Positions 58,392-64,000 of a stretch of DNA of 64,000 nt are shown piece by piece (within the stretch, counting starts at the first letter, position 1; each line of letters begins with the position of its first letter). The notes below the pieces were generated by a model. The model had not been told where the DNA came from. It saw only the letters and a program-made list of their open reading frames with translations, and ran no database searches. The translations under genes were made by a program, and so were the position numbers. The stretch is from the NCBI GenBank assembly GCA_963843595.1, contig CAWJLG010000008.1:407099-471098 (forward strand). The letters run 5' to 3'. This stretch comes from CAIWHR01 sp963843595 (GTDB taxonomy: Bacteria > Pseudomonadota > Gammaproteobacteria > Burkholderiales > Casimicrobiaceae).

Positions 58392-58867
58392 TTCGCGTAC
58401 TCCGCAAGCACGCGCAGATCGGCCCGGAACCGCGGGCCGAGGAACAGCACCCAGGTGAAGCCGGCCAGCGGCCAGGCGACGAAAATCCAGGGCATCGGCA
58501 GGTCCGCCAGTTCGGAGGTCTGGTTCCAGCCGAACTGGACGAACTTGATGCCGTACCAGATGAAGACCAGCGCGAAAATGAGGACGATCAGGTTCGAGAC
58601 GATGCGCAGCAGGGCATTCGGACGAGGCTTGAGTTCGGGCCAGACGTCCACGTCGAAGTGCGAACCGTCGCGGATGCCGACCATCGCCCCGAGCATCACC
58701 ATCCAGATGAACAGGAAGCGGGCCATCTCCTCGGTCCAGATCCAGTGCGGGATCAGGTGGGTGAAGCGCGCGACGATCTGAAGCGTGACCGGCACGACGA
58801 GGATGCCGACGCTGGCGGCGAGCAGCCAGTCGAGCAGGCGGCCATATCCGTCGATGAACTTCTGCAT
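58388..58867 (-). CDS. dctQ: TRAP transporter small permease DctQ
   Basis: This is the small inner-membrane subunit (159 residues, four helices) that holds the binding protein in contact with DctM. I used the ATG giving MQKFIDGYGRLLDWLLAASV; the longer frame runs through GC-rich upstream sequence. The family motif is WTEEMARFLFIWMVMLGAMV, followed by RDGSHFDVDVWPE. It overlaps DctM by four bases. It starts 48 bases after a strong hairpin with a T-tract that follows the dctP gene, so its synthesis is likely lower than that of the binding protein. Confidence 0.93.
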   Translation of the reverse strand: MQKFIDGYGRLLDWLLAASVGILVVPVTLQIVARFTHLIPHWIWTEEMARFLFIWMVMLGAMVGIRDGSHFDVDVWPELKPRPNALLRIVSNLIVLIFALVFIWYGIKFVQFGWNQTSELADLPMPWIFVAWPLAGFTWVLFLGPRFRADLRVLAEYAK

Positions 58868-58914
58868 GCGGCTCCCTGGCGGTGCTGCCGCGCGGCGGCG
58901 CGGCGGCAACAAAA

Positions 58915-58945
58915 GCCCGACGGAAGCGCGCGTCTTCCGTCGGGC
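58915..58945 (-). terminator. Terminator-like hairpin between dctP and dctQ
   Basis: A perfect 12-base stem (GCCCGACGGAAG and its complement) with a 7-base loop is followed on the minus strand by TTTTGTTGCC. It lies 13 bases after the dctP stop and 48 bases before the dctQ start, within the operon. It is expected to end or stabilise most transcripts after the binding protein. Confidence 0.8.
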
Positions 58946-58957
58946 CGGTCGCGTCGG

Positions 58958-59950
58958 CTACATCGAGTTGATCTTGTTGTAGATCGCCTCGGCGCCGATT
59001 TCCTTCGCGTATTCGGCCATCACCGGATCGGCCGCCTTCTTCATCGCCGCGCGGTCGGCGAAGGGAATCCGCTTCAGCTTGCCGGCCTTCTCCAGCGCCT
59101 CGAGCTTCGCCGCATCCTGGCTCGATTCGACCTCGCGCCCGTAGACCCCGGCTTCCTTGCCCGCCTTAACGATCGCCGCCTGCAGGTCGGCCGGAAGCTT
59201 CTTGAACGTCTTGCCGGAGAAGCAGATCGGCCGGATCGTGATCGCGTGCTGCGTCAGGTTGATGTTCGGCCCGACCTCGTAGAACTTCATCGCCTCGACC
59301 CCCGCCGCCTCGTTCTCGCCGGCCTGGATCACGCCATTCTGGATCGCGTTGTACACCTCGTCGTAGGCGATCACCGTCGGCGACATGCCGATCGCCGTGA
59401 ACGTCTTGCTCCAGATCGGCGCACCCTGGACGCGGACCTTGAGACCCCGCATTTCCGCCATGTTGCGAACCGGCTTGTTGGCGAAGATGTTGCGCGTGCC
59501 GCCGCCGGCGAAGCCGATCAGCATCACGTCGGCCTTCGCCGAAACTTCGTCGGCGACCGGCTTCAGCGTGTCGGCGTCGAGCACCTTGTTCCAGTGGTCG
59601 AGGTCGCGGAACAGGAACGGCGCGTCGATGAATGGCGCCGCCTTCGAGAACGTCGACATGTGCGCCGGCGACACGATGCCGTAGTCGACCGAGATGCCCT
59701 GGTTCATGTACGCGAAGTAGTCCTTCTCGAGTCCGAGCTCGCTGTTCTTGTGCAGGACGAAGTTGATGGGCTTGCCGTAGTACTTCTGCGTCAGCTCCTG
59801 GAACCGCACCAATGCCTTGGTGAAGGCATGATCGTCGTTGAACTGCACCGCGCCGTGCAGCGTGATTGGCTGCTGCGCGCCGGCGGCCATCGAAACAGCC
59901 AGCCCGAGTGCCGCAAGGCAACGCAGCATCCCGCGAATCGGATCTCGCAT
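58958..59950 (-). CDS. dctP: TRAP transporter periplasmic binding protein DctP
   Basis: This is the periplasmic TRAP binding protein, 330 residues. The start is MRDPIRGMLRCLAALGLAV (59950) with GGAGGG upstream, and the signal peptide ends near MAAGAQ. Family motifs: FVLHKNSELGLEKDYFAYMN, DYGIVSPAHMSTFSKAAPFI, GTRNIFANKPVRNMAEMRGL and RVQGAPIWSKTFTAIGMSPT. The arginine in the RGLKVRVQ segment is the conserved carboxylate-binding residue of the family, so an organic acid ligand is likely. It heads the TRAP-dioxygenase operon; a GntR-type operator lies 61-79 bases upstream. Confidence 0.93.
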   Translation of the reverse strand: MRDPIRGMLRCLAALGLAVSMAAGAQQPITLHGAVQFNDDHAFTKALVRFQELTQKYYGKPINFVLHKNSELGLEKDYFAYMNQGISVDYGIVSPAHMSTFSKAAPFIDAPFLFRDLDHWNKVLDADTLKPVADEVSAKADVMLIGFAGGGTRNIFANKPVRNMAEMRGLKVRVQGAPIWSKTFTAIGMSPTVIAYDEVYNAIQNGVIQAGENEAAGVEAMKFYEVGPNINLTQHAITIRPICFSGKTFKKLPADLQAAIVKAGKEAGVYGREVESSQDAAKLEALEKAGKLKRIPFADRAAMKKAADPVMAEYAKEIGAEAIYNKINSM

Positions 59951-60375
59951 GGTTCCCTCCGTAGGTGTTGGACCCACCCGGTGCCGCCTCGGCCCGGATT
60001 GGCGGCGGTCTGGTCAAGTGGCCAGACCAATTGAACAGGCTCAGGACCGCTGTGTCAACGCCAAAGACGTTGTGCTTTGCACCATCCGGTTAAGACCCCG
60101 ATGCGCCGGCGGGAGGCGCCGGTGCCACGAGCGGCGGGCGACGACGTACCGCCAGGCGCCGGCAACCGCCCGCGACACGACTCGCGCTGCGAGTTCGATC
60201 GCGCATGGAATCGATGCTCCGGTGGCGTTGCTGCGTAGAATATGCGCCGATGAAATCCGCACTGCGCCACGTGTTTGCGAATGTTGCCGTCGCAGCGCAC
60301 GATCGATCGCCTCCCGGTTGACCGCGAGGTCCGTCGGTTCGCGTTTCCCGAGCTTCGCTTTCGCAGGAGTCACTC
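59951..60375 (-). other. Divergent promoter region between dctP and the copper chaperone
   Basis: This 425-base gap holds no convincing gene. It should carry the dctP promoter with the palindromic operator at 60011-60029, and the promoter of the plus-strand copper chaperone. Three GGCGCCGG-containing stretches between 60100 and 60170 may fold. Nothing else stands out. Confidence 0.5.
60011..60029 (-). promoter_or_regulatory. GntR/FadR-type operator in the TRAP promoter
   Basis: TGGTCAAGTGGCCAGACCA has inverted ends TGGTC and GACCA. Its right half, TGGCCAGACCA (60019-60029), is one base from the FadR-type consensus TGGTCNGACCA. It lies 61 bases before the dctP start. Regulators of this family commonly control TRAP operons; no GntR gene is in the window. 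Confidence 0.5.
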
Positions 60376-60840
60376 ATGCTGTTCCACAAGACCGTCGCCG
60401 TCGGGCTCGCGCTGTGCGCAGCCACTGCACTTGCCCAGAACTACACGCTGAAGGATCTCGTCATCGATCATCCGTACGCCCGCGCGACGCCCCCCGGCGC
60501 CAAGGCCGGCGGCGCGTTCCTCACCATCCAGAACAAGGGGGCGCTGGCGGACAAGCTGGTCGACGTCTCGACACCGGTGGCGAAGTTCGTGGAGATCCAC
60601 GAGATGCGGATGGATGGCGGCGTGATGCAGATGCGCGCGATCCCCGGCATCGAAATCAAGCCGGGCGCGAAAGCCGAACTGAAACCCGGCGGCTTCCACA
60701 TCATGCTGCTCGACCTGAAGCAGCCGTTGAAGGTCGGCGACAAGATCCCGATGACGCTCGTCTTCGAGAAGGCCGGCAAGATCGAGGTGTCGGTTGCGGT
60801 CGAGGACATGGCCGCGGGCGCCGCGTCGCACAGACATTGA
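60376..60840 (+). CDS. Periplasmic copper chaperone PCu(A)C family protein
   Basis: This secreted copper(I) chaperone has 154 residues. The start is ATG at 60376 after an AGGAG site, the signal peptide is MLFHKTVAVGLALCAATALA, and the mature protein begins QNYTLKDLVIDHPYARAT. The family metal ligands are visible: HEMRMDGGVMQMRAIPGIEI and GGFHIMLLDLKQPL, giving the H-M pattern that binds Cu(I). A histidine-rich tail (AASHRH) may help. Such proteins deliver copper to the CuA site of cytochrome oxidase. No oxidase genes are nearby. Confidence 0.92.
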   Translation: MLFHKTVAVGLALCAATALAQNYTLKDLVIDHPYARATPPGAKAGGAFLTIQNKGALADKLVDVSTPVAKFVEIHEMRMDGGVMQMRAIPGIEIKPGAKAELKPGGFHIMLLDLKQPLKVGDKIPMTLVFEKAGKIEVSVAVEDMAAGAASHRH

Positions 60841-61073
60841 TCGGTTGCCCGGGTGGAAACTGGGACCGCCGCCGCGGGTGCGCCGCCTGCGGCGAGTGGA
60901 AGACGCGCTCCGCCGGGGGAGCGGGAAAAGGCGCTCGTTACCACGTATGCAACGGCGTTCGACGGTCACGGACCGGCGACGGCTTGAGGCCGGGCGCGGC
61001 TCCAAACGACTTCAAGTCACGCGGCTAACCCCCTATCGATGCTGCATTTCCGCCACATTGTTTCGAGGCGGAT

Positions 61074-61087
61074 TTGATCCAGGTCAA
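61074..61087 (+). promoter_or_regulatory. FNR/Anr/Dnr binding box
   Basis: TTGATCCAGGTCAA matches the conserved FNR-type half-sites (TTGAT and the complementary TCAA) with the CCAGG centre often seen in betaproteobacteria. It is 146 bases before the nrdD start. Activation when oxygen is low would fit the oxygen-sensitive class III reductase encoded downstream. Confidence 0.75.
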
Positions 61088-61122
61088 GAAAAGCCGAGCC
61101 CACGTCCACGGGCGATTGCTCA

Positions 61123-61138
61123 CCCCCAGAGCTTGGGA
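61123..61138 (+). promoter_or_regulatory. NrdR-like box 1 (degenerate)
   Basis: CCCCCAGAGCTTGGGA shares the C..A.A and TTG positions of the NrdR consensus acaCwAtATaTwGtgt and is itself nearly palindromic. It lies exactly 31 bases, about three helical turns, upstream of box 2. Alone it would not be convincing. Confidence 0.4.
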
Positions 61139-61153
61139 TACGGTGCACTCGAA

Positions 61154-61169
61154 CTACAACATCTTGTGG
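61154..61169 (+). promoter_or_regulatory. NrdR-like box 2
   Basis: CTACAACATCTTGTGG matches eight of the ten core positions of the NrdR consensus CwAtATaTwG and is palindromic. It lies 64 bases before the nrdD start. NrdR represses ribonucleotide reductase operons when dATP is high, usually through two boxes spaced by whole helical turns. Confidence 0.6.
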
Positions 61170-61233
61170 TCGAGGCCGGCTCCGGCGCCCTTCCGGCCTC
61201 CACCCGCAAGCCACACCACCCGGGAGGGGATTC

Positions 61234-63291
61234 ATGCCGCAAGTTGAGACGGCGGGGCATCCGTGTTCGCCGCAAACGAAGCCTTCGCCGCCGCTGCCGG
61301 CGCAGGTCGTCAAGCGCGACGGCGTTCGCGCGCCATTTCGTCTCGGCAAGATCGCCGCGGCGATCGTCCGCGCAGGCGCGGCGACCGGCGAATTCGGTGT
61401 CGAGGAGGCCGCGCGCCTCGCCGATGAAGTCGGCCGCGTGCTCGGCCACCGCTACGCCGGCGGAACGCCCGACATCGAGAAGATCCAGGACGTCGTCGAG
61501 CACGCGCTCGCGGCCGCGGGGTACTTCGACACGGCGCGCGCGTACATCGTCTACCGCGACCGGCACGCGCGGCTGCGCGCCGACCGCAAGACGCTGGTCG
61601 ACGTCGCGGCCTCGGTCGACGAGTACCTCGAACAGAAGGACTGGCGCGTCAATGCCAACGCCAACCAGGGCTACTCGCTCGGCGGTCTGATCCTCAACGT
61701 CTCGGGCAAGGTCGTCGCCAATTACTGGCTGTCGCACGTCTACGCGCCGGAGATCGGCGGCGCGCACCGCGAAGGCGACGTGCACATCCACGACCTCGAC
61801 ATGCTCGCCGGCTACTGTGCCGGCTGGTCGCTGCGCCAGCTGCTGCACGAGGGCCTGAACGGCGTGCCGGGCAAGGTCGAGGCGGGTCCCCCGAAGCACA
61901 TGTCGAGCGCCGTCGGACAGATCGTCAATTTTCTCGGCACGCTGCAGAACGAATGGGCCGGCGCGCAGGCGTTCAGCTCGTTCGACACGTACATGGCGCC
62001 GTTCGTGCGCAACGACGCGATGACCTTCGATGCGGTCAAGCAGTGCGTCCAGGAGCTGATCTACAACCTCAACGTGCCTTCGCGCTGGGGGACGCAGACG
62101 CCGTTCACGAACCTGACGTTCGACTGGGTGTGCCCGGAGGACCTGCGCGAGCAGGTTCCGGTCATCGCCGGCGAGGAGATGCCGTTCGCGTACGGCGATC
62201 TCCAGCGCGAGATGGACATGATCAACCGCGCGTACATCGAGGTGATGACGACGGGCGACGCGAAGGGCCGGGTGTTCACGTTCCCGATCCCGACGTACAA
62301 CATCACGCCGGATTTCGACTGGGACCACCCCAACTGCGAAGCGCTGTTCGCGATGACGGCGAAGTACGGGCTGCCGTATTTCCAGAACTTCGTGAATTCG
62401 GAGCTGAAGCCCAACATGATCCGCTCGATGTGCTGCCGGCTGCAGCTCGACCTGCGCGAGCTGCTCAAGCGCGGCAATGGTCTGTTCGGCTCCGCCGAGC
62501 AGACCGGCTCGCTCGGCGTGGTCACGATCAACTGCGCGCGCCTCGGCTATCTCCACGCCGGCGACGAGATCGGCCTCTTCGAGCGCCTCGACGAGCTCCT
62601 CGGCTGGGCGAAGGACAGCCTGGAGGTCAAGCGCAAGGTGATCCAGCGCCTCATCGACCAGGGCCTGTTCCCGTACACGAAACGCTACCTCGGCACGCTG
62701 CGCAATCACTTCTCGACGATCGGCGTCAACGGCATCAACGAGATGATCCGCAATTTCACCGGCGACGCCGAGGACATCACCACGACGGCCGGACACACGT
62801 TCGCCGTGCGCCTGCTCGATCACCTGCGGGCGCGCATGGTCGCGTTCCAGGAAGAGACCGGCCACATGTACAACCTCGAGGCCACGCCCGCCGAAGGCAC
62901 CACCTATCGTTTCGCGAAGGAAGACCGCAAGCGCTGGCCCGACATCCTGCAGGCGGGCACACCGGACACGCCCTACTACACGAACAGCTCGCAGCTGCCG
63001 GTCGGCTTCACCGACGACCCGTTCGAGGCGCTGACGCGACAGGAGGAGCTGCAGTCGAAATACACCGGCGGGACCGTGCTGCACCTGTACATGAGCGAGC
63101 GGTTAAGTTCGACCGCGGCCTGCAAGGCGCTCGTCCGCCGCTCGCTCGAACGCTTCCGGCTGCCCTATGTCACGGTGACGCCGACGTTCTCGATCTGCCC
63201 GAAACACGGCTACCTCGAGGGCGAACATGCGTTCTGCCCGGTATGCGACGAGGAGAAGCTCGCCGAAAAGCGGCGCAAGCTCGCCGCATGA
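61234..63291 (+). CDS. nrdD: Anaerobic ribonucleoside-triphosphate reductase NrdD, catalytic subunit lacking the C-terminal glycyl-radical motif
   Basis: This class III reductase makes deoxynucleotides without oxygen. The 685 residues start with an ATP-cone (VVKRDGVRAPFRLGKIAAAI), then the ten-stranded barrel with thiyl cysteine region IRSMCCRLQLDLREL (~residues 396-410) and NCARLGYLHAGDEI. The C-terminal zinc site is visible as FSICPKHGYLEGEHAFCPVC. The protein stops 17 residues after that. The usual next part, the glycyl-radical loop (RVxGYxRP with the radical glycine), is not in this frame; it is encoded by the separate small gene at 63327. The stop overlaps an in-frame ATG of the small gene at 63288 (ATGA). 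nrdG follows. Confidence 0.92.
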   Translation: MPQVETAGHPCSPQTKPSPPLPAQVVKRDGVRAPFRLGKIAAAIVRAGAATGEFGVEEAARLADEVGRVLGHRYAGGTPDIEKIQDVVEHALAAAGYFDTARAYIVYRDRHARLRADRKTLVDVAASVDEYLEQKDWRVNANANQGYSLGGLILNVSGKVVANYWLSHVYAPEIGGAHREGDVHIHDLDMLAGYCAGWSLRQLLHEGLNGVPGKVEAGPPKHMSSAVGQIVNFLGTLQNEWAGAQAFSSFDTYMAPFVRNDAMTFDAVKQCVQELIYNLNVPSRWGTQTPFTNLTFDWVCPEDLREQVPVIAGEEMPFAYGDLQREMDMINRAYIEVMTTGDAKGRVFTFPIPTYNITPDFDWDHPNCEALFAMTAKYGLPYFQNFVNSELKPNMIRSMCCRLQLDLRELLKRGNGLFGSAEQTGSLGVVTINCARLGYLHAGDEIGLFERLDELLGWAKDSLEVKRKVIQRLIDQGLFPYTKRYLGTLRNHFSTIGVNGINEMIRNFTGDAEDITTTAGHTFAVRLLDHLRARMVAFQEETGHMYNLEATPAEGTTYRFAKEDRKRWPDILQAGTPDTPYYTNSSQLPVGFTDDPFEALTRQEELQSKYTGGTVLHLYMSERLSSTAACKALVRRSLERFRLPYVTVTPTFSICPKHGYLEGEHAFCPVCDEEKLAEKRRKLAA

Positions 63292-63326
63292 TTCCCGCCA
63301 TTGACCGAACCACGCAGGAGCCTTCG

Positions 63327-63518
63327 ATGAACACGATGACCGAAACCGAGCACCTGATCGACGCGCTCACCCTGACCGACGACGAGCGCCAGCCGTGCGA
63401 GGTCTGGACCCGCGTGATGGGCTACCACCGTCCCGTCGCGTCGTTCAACATCGGCAAGAAGGGCGAGCATTCGGAACGCTGCTTCTTCCGCGAAGCGCGC
63501 GCACATCCGCAGCTGTAG
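63327..63518 (+). CDS. Detached glycyl-radical domain of NrdD, 63 aa
   Basis: This small gene encodes the glycyl-radical end of class III ribonucleotide reductase as a separate polypeptide. The core is CEVWTRVMGYHRPVASFNIG, then KKGEHSERCFFRE, which matches the C-terminus of ordinary NrdD; the radical glycine is that of VMGY. The ATG at 63327 has AGGAG seven bases upstream. An alternative ATG at 63288 overlaps the nrdD stop (ATGA) and gives 76 residues, so translation is coupled to nrdD either way. The first ~25 residues (MNTMTETEHLIDALTLTDDE) are a new N-terminus. It presumably docks onto the catalytic subunit, by analogy with the spare radical domain GrcA of pyruvate formate-lyase. Confidence 0.85.
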   Translation: MNTMTETEHLIDALTLTDDERQPCEVWTRVMGYHRPVASFNIGKKGEHSERCFFREARAHPQL

Positions 63519-63540
63519 CCGTCGCGCCCGCGGTCCGGCG

Positions 63541-64000
63541 ATGGACGTCGATGCGCTCGCGCTGCGGCTGCCTCCTGCGGCACCTGGACGCGAGCGGGAC
63601 GCCACGCCTGCCGCGCCGGCGACGAGCGGCGCGCTGCGCGTCGGCGGCTTCGTCCCGTTCACGTCGACCGACTATCCCGACGCGCTGGCCGCCGTCGTCT
63701 TCTGCCAGGGCTGCCCCTGGCGATGCGGCTATTGCCACAATCCGCATCTCATCCCCGCGCGCGGCGACGACGAGCTCGATTTCGATCGCGTCCTCGCCTG
63801 GCTCGAGTCCCGGCGCGGGCTGCTCGACGCGGTCGTGTTCTCGGGGGGCGAGCCGACGGCGCAGTCTGCGTTGGGCGAGGCCATCGCCGCGGTACGCCGG
63901 ATTGGCTTCGCCGTCGGGCTGCACACCGCCGGCGCGTATCCGCGGCGGCTTGCGCGGATCCTGCCGGAGGTCGACTGGGTCGGGCTCGACGTCAAGGCGC
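63541..64000 (+). CDS. nrdG: Anaerobic ribonucleotide reductase activating protein NrdG (3' end outside window)
   Basis: NrdG is the radical SAM activase that creates the glycyl radical on NrdD. The gene starts at ATG 63541, 22 bases after the small radical-domain gene, and runs off the right edge after ~153 codons. The radical SAM cluster motif is VFCQGCPWRCGYCHNPHLIP (CX3CX2C as CPWRCGYC), and the SAM glycine motif is AVVFSGGEPTAQSAL. The opening strand GGFVPFTSTDYPD is typical of NrdG-like activases. In this organism its target glycine is on a separate small protein. There is no strong ribosome-binding site, so coupling to the upstream gene is likely. Confidence 0.9.
   Translation, partial: MDVDALALRLPPAAPGRERDATPAAPATSGALRVGGFVPFTSTDYPDALAAVVFCQGCPWRCGYCHNPHLIPARGDDELDFDRVLAWLESRRGLLDAVVFSGGEPTAQSALGEAIAAVRRIGFAVGLHTAGAYPRRLARILPEVDWVGLDVKA

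Larger units (their letters stand above)
60841..61233 (+). other. Regulatory region upstream of nrdD
   Basis: This 393-base gap has no gene. It contains a perfect FNR/Anr box at 61074-61087 and a tandem pair of NrdR-like boxes at 61123-61138 and 61154-61169. The start of nrdD follows a GGGAGGGG site. The first ~230 bases show nothing recognisable; a cobalamin riboswitch was looked for and not found. Confidence 0.6.

Noticed and set aside
60841..61070. Possible cobalamin riboswitch upstream of nrdD
   Set aside because: The region is GC-rich and partly palindromic, but the conserved cobalamin core elements were not found.
63288..63518. Treating the NrdD split as a simple frameshift error like the others
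   Set aside because: Two insertions, or one deletion, would be needed. The small gene has its own ribosome-binding site and a four-base overlap start, so it was kept as a separate gene and reported as a finding.

Overview
The window is 64 kb of high-GC proteobacterial chromosome, most likely from a betaproteobacterium (Burkholderiales or Rhodocyclales type). The evidence is gene order. DUF971-ubiE-Tim44-ubiJ, pilU/pilT divergent from yggS-proC-yggT-yggU, and the pdxA/ksgA neighbourhood are orders I know from that class. Genus cannot be named from this sequence. I saw no rRNA, tRNA, CRISPR array or transposase gene.

Layout: a polyamine-type ABC transporter (1-3196, minus; the binding-protein gene runs off the left edge); a hypothetical gene and ubiB (3439-5713); a compact four-gene operon of unknown function with a small oxidase-like membrane protein (5890-7214); a ModA-like binding protein, a hemolysin III protein and a large MalT/BTAD-type regulator (7629-12384); ubiquinone genes ubiJ and ubiE with Tim44 and DUF971 (12450-15174); the pilus retraction motors PilT and PilU (15365-17634); yggS-proC-yggT-yggU (17747-20209); ksgA and pdxA separated by a secreted repeat protein (20250-24282).

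From 24289 to 36376 lies a sugar catabolic locus: alpha-xylosidase, sugar lactonase, aldose epimerase, HpcH-type aldolase and sugar-acid dehydratase on the minus strand, divergent from an SDR dehydrogenase and a four-gene sugar ABC transporter on the plus strand. A palindromic AT-rich operator sits in the divergent promoter. Together these genes spell out a non-phosphorylating (Dahms-type) route from an imported xyloside to pyruvate and glycolaldehyde.

From 36404 to 49004 come a cAMP-type binding protein, an oligopeptide-type binding protein, a glutaredoxin-membrane fusion, a uracil permease, and an overlapping signalling operon: a five-GAF histidine kinase, a CheY-like regulator and a REC-adenylate cyclase. 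Then follow upp, azlCD, moxR with a VWA partner, a fructosamine kinase, and nikR with a nickel permease (49199-56099). A TauD-type dioxygenase with a TRAP transporter (56117-59950), a periplasmic copper chaperone, and the anaerobic ribonucleotide reductase operon close the window.

The most unusual item is the class III ribonucleotide reductase. The catalytic NrdD ends after its zinc site, and the glycyl-radical motif is carried by a separate 63-76 residue coupled gene just before nrdG. The promoter region upstream has a perfect FNR/Anr box and a tandem pair of NrdR-like boxes 31 bp apart. Two related long hairpins (about 49.9 and 56.1 kb) look like REP-type mobile repeats. One supplies the last 21 codons of the dioxygenase gene.

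Eight genes carry single-base frameshifts. All 13 events I could place are one-base insertions, which points to insertion-biased sequencing error rather than decay.
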